Source: Clostridia bacterium
GTDB lineage: Bacteria > Bacillota > Clostridia > Oscillospirales > Acutalibacteraceae
NCBI GenBank assembly: GCA_017434855.1
Contig: JAFRUA010000054.1
Span: 1 to 42,188, forward strand
Length of the DNA: 42,188 nucleotides
Direction of reading: 5' to 3'
Positions 22,738 through 28,358 of the stretch are shown one piece after another. Made by a program: the position numbers and the translations under genes. Numbering within the stretch: the first letter of the stretch is position 1; every line of letters starts with the position of its first letter. The notes beneath the pieces were generated by a model, which saw nothing but the letters and a program-made list of their open reading frames with translations, ran no database searches and had not been told where the DNA came from.

Positions 22738-23613
22738 ATGGTGAACGGCATGACAAACGAAGAAATCATCAAGGAAATTCAGTCCGGCACAGATAATAAA
22801 ACTGCCCTCATGGAGCAGCTATATAAACAGAATGAGGGCATGATCCGAAAGATGGCAAACAAAGCGGCTTGCGGTTCTGATCTTTTTGATGATCTGACGC
22901 AAGAGGGCTATTTTGCCCTTGAAAGTGCTGTGAGCAGCTTTGATCTGTCTGCGGGCGTTCAGTTTATCACCTATTTTGCAACGGTATTAAAATGGCATTA
23001 TGTAGGCGTTCAACAGCGGTCACGTTCCCCTCTTTCTATGCCGCGCTGGATATGGGGACAGTTGCATCAATACAGCAAATGGAAAACCGAGTATATGAAC
23101 ACACACGAAGCGCCGCCAAGACCGGAGCTCTGCTGCTATGAAATGGGCTGGAAGCGGGAAAAGCTGGACGCAATTGAAATGTTACTGTATCAGACGCAAA
23201 CCGTGTCCATTGATACGCTACTGTCCGACACCGATGATCTAACAGTTGGTGATATGATCGCAGATGAAAACAATGTAGAAGAATCGTACTGCGAGATCGA
23301 GGAGCAGAAATATAAAAACAACGTACTGCACACCGCTATGGAGAAGAATTTAACCGAGAAAGAACAAGCGGTGCTACTTTGGTTTTATACCGGAAAATCA
23401 TATGCCCTCATTGCGGAACAAATGAAACTCCCCTCGGATGAAGCGAAAACCATGTGCAGACGTGCGTTGCGACTCCTTCGTGCAGATTTCAGTTTGCGGA
23501 AACTTTATTATGAAAGCAATGCGGCGTATAAATACAGTGTGCAGCGGTTCAAAAATACCGGGATTTCTTCCGTTGAATTTATCGCGGAAAAGCACATGGA
23601 TAAAGGTGCATAA
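22738..23613 (+). CDS. Element-encoded sigma-70-family factor
   Basis: The 291-residue protein has a sigma region 2 at about residues 20-95 (SDLFDDLTQEGYFALESAVS, FDLSAGVQFITYFATVLKWH), a divergent region 3 with MPRWIWGQLHQYSKWKTEY, and region 4 at about 205-245 (LTEKEQAVLLWFYTGKSYAL, SDEAKTMCRRALRLLR). The start is uncertain: ATG 22738 lies only two bases behind AAGGG, GTG 22741 is better spaced, and ATG 22750 begins the natural MTNEE. It would redirect host RNA polymerase to element promoters. No capsid or transfer genes lie downstream within the element, so its targets are unclear. Confidence 0.85.
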   Translation: MVNGMTNEEIIKEIQSGTDNKTALMEQLYKQNEGMIRKMANKAACGSDLFDDLTQEGYFALESAVSSFDLSAGVQFITYFATVLKWHYVGVQQRSRSPLSMPRWIWGQLHQYSKWKTEYMNTHEAPPRPELCCYEMGWKREKLDAIEMLLYQTQTVSIDTLLSDTDDLTVGDMIADENNVEESYCEIEEQKYKNNVLHTAMEKNLTEKEQAVLLWFYTGKSYALIAEQMKLPSDEAKTMCRRALRLLRADFSLRKLYYESNAAYKYSVQRFKNTGISSVEFIAEKHMDKGA

Positions 23614-23871
23614 TCATTTGCTTTTCCATCATCATAAAGGCGTTTTCATCCCAATCTTTTAGGTGTGCACGCATGTGCGCGAGAAACGCCAAAAATCACC
23701 ACAAAACAGGAGTGATTTTTTGATGTTTATTTGATGTTTATTTGATGTTTATTTTGGTGTTTTGATGTTTATAATCCATGAAACGTCGCGAAAGGTGAAG
23801 TGCCTCAAAATCGCTATTTCACAAGGGTTTATGACACTTTTTGTATACGCCGTGAAACGCGCAGAGCCACA
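23614..23871. other. Right end of the element, non-coding
   Basis: No gene is seen between the sigma factor stop and attR. The stretch holds GTGTGCACGCATGTGCGC at about 23662-23679 and the arm-type repeats at 23719-23771, consistent with a recombination regulatory end. Confidence 0.6.
23719..23771 (+). repeat. Right integrase arm-type sites (TTTGATGTTTA array)
   Basis: Perfect TTTGATGTTTA copies lie at 23719-23729, 23730-23740, 23741-23751 and 23761-23771. A degenerate unit with TTGGTG fills the gap between the third and fourth. The same 11-mer occurs twice by attL in the same orientation. Confidence 0.8.
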
Positions 23872-23925
23872 CTACGAACCAAAAGGTCAGGGGTTCGAGT
23901 CCCTTGCAGCGCGCCATTTGCAAAA
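23872..23925. other. attR (core attachment site, right)
   Basis: The 54 bases are identical to 15214-15267. They contain only the 3' half of tRNA-Arg, preceded by unrelated sequence, so no second tRNA is made. Confidence 0.93.
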
Positions 23926-23959
23926 AGCGTCTTTTGTCTGTCGGCAAAAGGCGCTTTTT
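23922..23959 (+). terminator. Original chromosomal tRNA-Arg terminator
   Basis: AAAAAGCG (23922-23929) pairs with CGCTTTTT (23952-23959), and the stem extends inward by CTTTTG (23931-23936) with CAAAAG (23945-23950). It stands at the same distance from the tRNA end as the element-supplied hairpin at attL. Confidence 0.75.
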
Positions 23960-24240
23960 ACATGCTGTTTGCCCGGCGACAATGATGCTGCCCGCGGCGA
24001 CGGCATCGCCTCTCGGCGGATGCGTGCCCGCGGCACAGAACAGGGACCTGCCGCATCACTGCGGGCAACGAAAGCAACCTTGTTTCAGAGCGTCCGTGAG
24101 GAATATCATTCGCCGCCAGGGACAGCGGCCGTCGCGAACGCAAAATGCCGCCCCCCCCTGCAAAGCAAACGGCGGCAGCCGGGATTGTTTGTCACAATTG
24201 TCCGCAAACCATTTAAATTTTATAAAATTCATAAAAGCGG
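23960..24240. other. Non-coding flank after attR
   Basis: No gene is supported between attR and the next promoter. GCCCGCGGC occurs twice (about 23989 and 24027), and GCCGCC/GGCGGC arms surround a C-run near 24148-24177. Nothing else stands out. Confidence 0.5.
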
Positions 24241-24269
24241 TTGATTTTGTTTGCAATCTGTCATATAAT
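24241..24269 (+). promoter_or_regulatory. Promoter of the DUF4474 gene
   Basis: TTGATT (24241-24246), 17-bp spacer, perfect TATAAT (24264-24269), then AAGGAGG and the ATG at 24298. Confidence 0.8.
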
Positions 24270-24297
24270 AAGAGCGGTTATAAGGAGGAATGAGCCG

Positions 24298-25518
24298 ATG
24301 TTTGAAAAATTCGTTTCGTGGATCATGGTTCCGTTTTTGTTTTTGCAGTCGCTGCTGCCGATGATGACCGGGAGCCGGAACGACGCGTACAAAAAGGACG
24401 AGGTCGCCCAGATGCATTCCCTGCAGGAATACATCGACTATGTGGAAACCGTCGGCGTACCGGCGTTCTCGACCCAGGCGTTTGTGGATTCCAACAAGCC
24501 GCTGCGCGACTTTTTGCAGGCGCTGACCGGCCGCCCGTTTGCACAGGACGACGACCGATATCTGAACGTCACCATGACCGACACGCTGCGGGATATGTGC
24601 CGCTATATTGCCGACAACTCCGGCCTGGATATCGAACTGCTGATCACCACGCTGCCCAACCTGAACGGCCCGGCAGAGCTGGTGGGCAAGGTGTTTCGGC
24701 TGAACCCGACCGAAACGCGCAACCGCCTGTATGATCTGCGCGACAAAGCATACAGCGAAGGGAACGACATCCTTGCGGGCCTGCTGTTTTTGCTCGGCGC
24801 ATATTTCAGCGTCATCAGCGAGGTCCGGATCTATACCGTGGAGCATGAGGATTTCCCCGGCGAATACTGCGTCACGCTGGACGTTGTCTATGGCGACGGC
24901 GAGATCGAGACCATGCAGCCCGGCATCATCATCGATGCCGAAACCGGCCGCACGCACGGCTGGACCGACAAGGGCATGATCGACCTTGGCTTTGACTTTG
25001 ACGTGCAGGACCTGGTCACTTACGGCACGGTGAACTGCTGGCAGCGCGCGCTGGGCTTCACAGTGCTCTATGATTTGCTCGGCAATTCCGCTCCGGTCTT
25101 TAACATGTCGACCCGCCGGTTCAAGTTTGATTATGCCGGCAAAGAATGGATGATCCAGATCTGGAAGGGCAACTACCTTCTGGTCTCTAACGGCGGGGAA
25201 TTGGGCGTCTATAACCGCGCGCCGCACAGCATCGGCACCTATTATCACGCCGCGTCTGACGAAGAGATGATGCCGATGACCATGACCCTGCTGCACAACG
25301 GTGAAGAGCTGTTTACCAAGGGCCCGATGCTGCACTGGTGGATGAGCGCGTTCAAGGTCAGCCGCGCCCTTTATCAGCCAAAGGATCTGACGCTGATCTG
25401 CTCGATCGAAATGCCGACCGATGAAATGCTGCAGGCCTTTGCCGCGTCCATCGACCGCCACACCGCACACGACGTAACCTATGTCATCGACGGACGGACG
25501 ATCACGCTGACCTATTGA
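24298..25518 (+). CDS. DUF4474-domain protein
   Basis: The 406-residue protein starts at ATG 24298 behind AAGGAGG. A short hydrophobic N-terminal stretch (WIMVPFLFLQSLLPMM) could be a membrane anchor or signal. The first half is helical. The second half (about residues 210-370) matches the DUF4474 pattern: VNCWQRALGFTVLYDLLGNS, a strand block with KFDYAGKEWMIQIWKGNYLL, and NGGELGVYNRAP. The family is widespread in Clostridia and has no known function. It is a single-gene unit closed by a terminator at 25536-25570. Confidence 0.82.
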   Translation: MFEKFVSWIMVPFLFLQSLLPMMTGSRNDAYKKDEVAQMHSLQEYIDYVETVGVPAFSTQAFVDSNKPLRDFLQALTGRPFAQDDDRYLNVTMTDTLRDMCRYIADNSGLDIELLITTLPNLNGPAELVGKVFRLNPTETRNRLYDLRDKAYSEGNDILAGLLFLLGAYFSVISEVRIYTVEHEDFPGEYCVTLDVVYGDGEIETMQPGIIIDAETGRTHGWTDKGMIDLGFDFDVQDLVTYGTVNCWQRALGFTVLYDLLGNSAPVFNMSTRRFKFDYAGKEWMIQIWKGNYLLVSNGGELGVYNRAPHSIGTYYHAASDEEMMPMTMTLLHNGEELFTKGPMLHWWMSAFKVSRALYQPKDLTLICSIEMPTDEMLQAFAASIDRHTAHDVTYVIDGRTITLTY

Positions 25519-25535
25519 TCGATCAGTCAACGCCT

Positions 25536-25570
25536 TCGGAGACGGCCTGCCGCTGTCTCCGAGCTTTTTT
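25536..25570 (+). terminator. Terminator of the DUF4474 gene
   Basis: TCGGAGAC (25536-25543) pairs with GTCTCCGA (25555-25562), followed by GC and six T residues. Confidence 0.85.
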
Positions 25571-25582
25571 GCGGCCGCCCCC

Positions 25583-25611
25583 TTGTAAATCCGGTTGCCG
25601 CATGTTATAAT
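25583..25611 (+). promoter_or_regulatory. Promoter of the PAP2/CsoR operon
   Basis: TTGTAA (25583-25588), 17-bp spacer, perfect TATAAT (25606-25611). The leader to the ATG at 25716 is about 100 bases. Confidence 0.75.
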
Positions 25612-25715
25612 GATAAAGTACCTCTAAGAACGCAAGCCGTTTGCGCGCGTGCGGTTTTCAGCGGTACCCGATACAGAATTCAGCAGCTTTGACGCTGCGG
25701 ACAATGGAGGCTATT

Positions 25716-26750
25716 ATGACAATGACAAGAAAGAAACGCGCCTGGCTGTCGGTGATTTTATTCATCGTGGTTTTTGCCGGTCTGCTTGTGACCGCAACAT
25801 TCACAGACCTGGACGTCAGCCACACCCTGACCGAAAAGGCGCTGGCCAACCACACCTATCTGACCAATGATTCCGTCTTTGGCGTGGCATTGGAGGCTGT
25901 CGGCAGCAGCCCGCTTTATCTGGCGCTGGCATTCTCGTTCTCGGTTCTGTTCTGGTACTGCATTCGGAAACAGTCGCTTTCCGCCCCGCTCAAGACCCTG
26001 TTCGGCGGTGCGATGATGGGCTGTGCGTTCATTTCAAATGATCTCTTGGTGGGCGACGCGATGGGGTACATCGAAGAACACCTCACCGGGGAATTCGGTT
26101 CGTTCATTGAGCATGACAGCCTGAAGACGCCCTTGTGGCTGACGGCGATTGTTGTGCTCACCGCCTGCCTGATCACAATCCTCGGCCTGCTTGCCGTGCG
26201 CGTGTTCAACGATCAGCAGATTGAAGCGCTGTTTACGGTCGCGATTGCGACGATTGCGTTCATCGCCGTTTCTTTGATTCTGGTGGAACTGATCAAAAAG
26301 CCGGTGGGCCGCATCCGCTACCGCGCAATGAACGTGGCCGAAGCCAACCCGGCGCTTGCGGAAACATACGGATTCTCTCGCTTTGCCCGTTGGTATGAGC
26401 GAAACGGGCAGTGGATCTCAAAGGATGAAATGATGAATTTGTTCGGCACGACCGACGCGCTCAAATCCTTCCCCAGCGGCCACACCCGCGCGGCCGGCGC
26501 AGCCTATATGCTGCCGATGCTGAACGATGCGCTTCACATCAAGAACAGGGGCGTCCGCGCCCTGCTGTGGGTCTGCCCGGTCGTCTTTACCGGTCTGGTC
26601 GCCGTCAGCCGCATCATCGTCGGCGCCCACTTCTTCAGCGACGTACTGGTCGGCGGCACCATCGCGTTTGTGTGCATGATCCTTGCGCGTGAAATCTTTG
26701 TCTGCAAATTTGCCAATGTCAAGGCCATGTTCGGCAAAGACGCGGCCTGA
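25716..26750 (+). CDS. PAP2-family membrane phosphatase
   Basis: The 344-residue integral membrane protein starts at 25716, five bases after GGAGG. Hydrophobic segments lie near residues 10-30, 55-75, 88-105, 142-165 and 175-200, with more after the catalytic blocks. The three PAP2 motifs are present: KKPVGRIRYR (C1), PSGHTRAAGA (C2) and SRIIVGAHFFSDV (C3, catalytic His and Asp). It dephosphorylates a lipid phosphate at the membrane, perhaps undecaprenyl pyrophosphate or phosphatidic acid; the substrate is not visible. The csoR-like gene follows after 13 bases without its own ribosome site. Confidence 0.88.
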   Translation: MTMTRKKRAWLSVILFIVVFAGLLVTATFTDLDVSHTLTEKALANHTYLTNDSVFGVALEAVGSSPLYLALAFSFSVLFWYCIRKQSLSAPLKTLFGGAMMGCAFISNDLLVGDAMGYIEEHLTGEFGSFIEHDSLKTPLWLTAIVVLTACLITILGLLAVRVFNDQQIEALFTVAIATIAFIAVSLILVELIKKPVGRIRYRAMNVAEANPALAETYGFSRFARWYERNGQWISKDEMMNLFGTTDALKSFPSGHTRAAGAAYMLPMLNDALHIKNRGVRALLWVCPVVFTGLVAVSRIIVGAHFFSDVLVGGTIAFVCMILAREIFVCKFANVKAMFGKDAA

Positions 26751-26763
26751 CCCGGTGCATGCC

Positions 26764-27096
26764 ATGGAAACGGAAACGCACAAGCACATCCTTGCGGACG
26801 GCACGGTGGTTGAGCATACCCACGCGCACACCCACCGCCATCAGGACACCAAGGTGGTTCTGGACCGGCTGGCCCGGGCCACGGGGCACCTGAAAAAGGT
26901 GCGTCAGATGGTGGAGGACGACGTGGACTGCAGCGAGGTCCTGATCCAGCTGGCCGCGGTCAAGGCTGCGATCAACAACACCGGAAAGATCATCCTGAAG
27001 GACCACATCGAGCATTGCCTGGTGGACGCGATTGAAAGCGGCGACCGGCAGGCGATTGAAGAATTGAAAAAGGCGATCGATCAATTCATGAAATAA
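26764..27096 (+). CDS. csoR: CsoR-family metal-sensing repressor
   Basis: The 110-residue protein belongs to the CsoR/FrmR (DUF156) family. After a His-rich tail (THKHILADGTVVEHTHAHTH) comes the four-helix core with VLDRLARATGHLKKVRQMVE. The Cu(I) ligand set C56, H81, C85 (DVDCSEVL and DHIEHC) has the same spacing as C36/H61/C65 of Mycobacterium CsoR. It would release DNA on copper binding. No copper pump or chaperone gene lies nearby, so its regulon is elsewhere. No Shine-Dalgarno is visible; translation is probably coupled to the PAP2 gene. Confidence 0.87.
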   Translation: METETHKHILADGTVVEHTHAHTHRHQDTKVVLDRLARATGHLKKVRQMVEDDVDCSEVLIQLAAVKAAINNTGKIILKDHIEHCLVDAIESGDRQAIEELKKAIDQFMK

Positions 27097-27104
27097 AAAA
27101 AGAT

Positions 27105-27150
27105 CGTGTGCAGCGAGTAAACGGCTTGCTGCACACGGTTTTTCTTTTTT
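27105..27150. terminator. Bidirectional terminator between csoR and the AKR gene
   Basis: CGTGTGCAGC (27105-27114) pairs perfectly with GCTGCACACG (27128-27137). T-runs follow on both strands (TTTTTCTTTTTT rightward, CTTTTTTTATTT leftward). Confidence 0.9.
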
Positions 27151-27166
27151 GATACGGCGGCGACGA

Positions 27167-28288
27167 TCATTCCATATCGGCGCAGTCCTTCAGCAGCTCC
27201 ATCACCGGCAACTGCTGCGGGCAGGCTTCTTCGCACTGACCGCATTCGATGCAGGCCGACGCTTTGCCTTTTCCCTGCGTCGCAATGGCATAGGCGCGCT
27301 TGCCGCCGTCCCAGCTTGCCTTTTGCAGTTCCCGGTTCTTCACGGCAAAGATCTCCGGAATCGCGATCTCCATCGGGCAGCCGTCGGTGCAGTAATGGCA
27401 CGCCGTGCATTGAATGGACTGATCTTTGACCAGCTCGGCCTGCGCTTTGCGGATCACGGCCTGCTCCGCGTCGTTCAGCGGCCGGAAGTCCTTCATATAT
27501 GAAAGGTTGTCTTCCATCTGCTCCAGATTTGACATGCCTGACAGCACGGTGATGATCCCGTCCAGCGACGCGGCATAGCGGATCGCCCACGACGCCATCG
27601 ACGCGTTCGGGTCCGCTTCTTCAAACAGCTTTCGCACCGCGGGCGCGGGATCGGCCAACGCGCCGCCCTTGACCGGCTCCATCACGGTGATGGGCACATT
27701 GTGGCTGCGCGCGATCCGATAGCATTCCCCCGACGCCACGCCGGGGTTGTTCCAGTCCGCGTAATTGATCTGCAGCTGAATGAAGTCCACGTCCGGGTGC
27801 GCGGTCAGCAGTTCGTCCAGCAGCTCCGGGTCCGCGTGGAACGAAAAGCCGTATTTCCGGATCAGGCCCTTTGCCTTCTGCGCCTTCACAAAGTCCCACA
27901 GATGATAGTCGTCATACTTCTGTACATTGTTGCGCTGCAGGGAATGCAGCAGGTAATAATCAAAATAGCCCGCGCCCGTGCGTTCCAGGCTGGTATAAAA
28001 CTGCTGCTTTGCGCTCGCTTCGTCGTGACACTGCGACCAGGCGATCAGCTTGGTACACAGCGTATAGCTCTCCCGCGGGTACCGGTCCACCAGCGCGACC
28101 TTTGTGACCGCCTCGGAATCGCCGTTGTCATAGACAAAGGCCGTGTCAAAATAGGTGCCGCCGGCCGCAATGAAGCGGTCCACCATCTCGGAAACGGCAG
28201 CCGGGTCGTTTTTGCCGTCCGGCGTCTTTGGCAGCCGCATCAGGCCGAAGCCCAGCTTGAATGTATCTTTCACAAAATCCTTCGGCAT
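27167..28288 (-). CDS. Aldo/keto reductase with C-terminal 2[4Fe-4S] ferredoxin domain
   Basis: The 373-residue protein has an aldo/keto-reductase barrel at residues 1-280: LGFGLMRLP, the catalytic Asp/Tyr block GTYFDTAFVYDNG, Lys in LCTKL, and His in DYYLLHSL. A ferredoxin-like tail follows with two cysteine clusters, CTACHYCTDGCP and CIECGQCEEACPQ. Such fusions are common in Clostridia and probably pass electrons between ferredoxin and a carbonyl substrate that is not known. AGGGGGATC precedes the ATG. Its promoter overlaps the stop of the upstream GTPase gene. Confidence 0.9.
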   Translation of the reverse strand: MPKDFVKDTFKLGFGLMRLPKTPDGKNDPAAVSEMVDRFIAAGGTYFDTAFVYDNGDSEAVTKVALVDRYPRESYTLCTKLIAWSQCHDEASAKQQFYTSLERTGAGYFDYYLLHSLQRNNVQKYDDYHLWDFVKAQKAKGLIRKYGFSFHADPELLDELLTAHPDVDFIQLQINYADWNNPGVASGECYRIARSHNVPITVMEPVKGGALADPAPAVRKLFEEADPNASMASWAIRYAASLDGIITVLSGMSNLEQMEDNLSYMKDFRPLNDAEQAVIRKAQAELVKDQSIQCTACHYCTDGCPMEIAIPEIFAVKNRELQKASWDGGKRAYAIATQGKGKASACIECGQCEEACPQQLPVMELLKDCADME

Positions 28289-28329
28289 CGTCAGATCCCC
28301 CTGTCTTCAAAAATCATTTCTTCAAATAC

Positions 28330-28358
28330 AGTTTATCAAAATGAAACCGTTTTGTCAA
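28330..28358 (-). promoter_or_regulatory. Promoter of the AKR gene
   Basis: On the complement: perfect TTGACA (28358-28353), 17-bp spacer, TAAACT (28335-28330). The -35 box overlaps the last codons of the GTPase-NYN gene. Confidence 0.75.

Larger units (their letters stand above)
15321..23411. repeat. Dispersed octamer ATGAGGGC, 21 copies in the element
   Basis: Plus-strand copies start at 15321, 16561, 16964, 18237, 18492, 19435, 19618, 20496, 20550, 22167 and 22832. Minus-strand copies (GCCCTCAT) start at 15455, 16056, 17635, 18211, 19644, 19685, 21102, 22161, 22804 and 23404. Two of them overlap as the palindrome GCCCTCATGAGGGC. Flanking bases show no further consensus. Outside the element I find only 2134 and 32798. 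About 0.3 copies would be expected by chance in 8.7 kb at equal base frequencies. Copies fall in three codon phases, in both gene orientations and in gaps. Confidence 0.92.
15214..23925. mobile_element. 8.7-kb integrative element in tRNA-Arg(ACG)
   Basis: A perfect 54-bp direct repeat (15214-15267 and 23872-23925) of the tRNA 3' half bounds the element, with the integrase gene next to the left end and 11-bp arm-type repeats inside both ends. Gene content in order: integrase, C1-like repressor, Cro-like and excisionase-like proteins, HUH replication initiator, three small leftward genes, HTH regulator, RhuM-family protein, ArpU/DUF1492-like protein, sigma factor. GC is clearly lower than in the flanks. 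No capsid, terminase, relaxase of classical type or conjugation genes are visible, so it is best called a small integrative, probably replicating and mobilizable element; a phage satellite is the alternative. Confidence 0.93.

Noticed and set aside
15321..23411. ATGAGGGC as a Chi or KOPS-like polar guide
   Set aside because: The copies are split 11 to 10 between strands with no polarity along the element, and the word is absent from the host flanks.
23719..23771. CRISPR-like repeats at the right end of the element
   Set aside because: The 11-bp units are contiguous without spacers, and there are no cas genes; they match integrase arm sites.
23872..23948. A second tRNA-Arg gene
   Set aside because: Only the 3' half from the anticodon loop is present; the 5' half is unrelated sequence, so it is attR.
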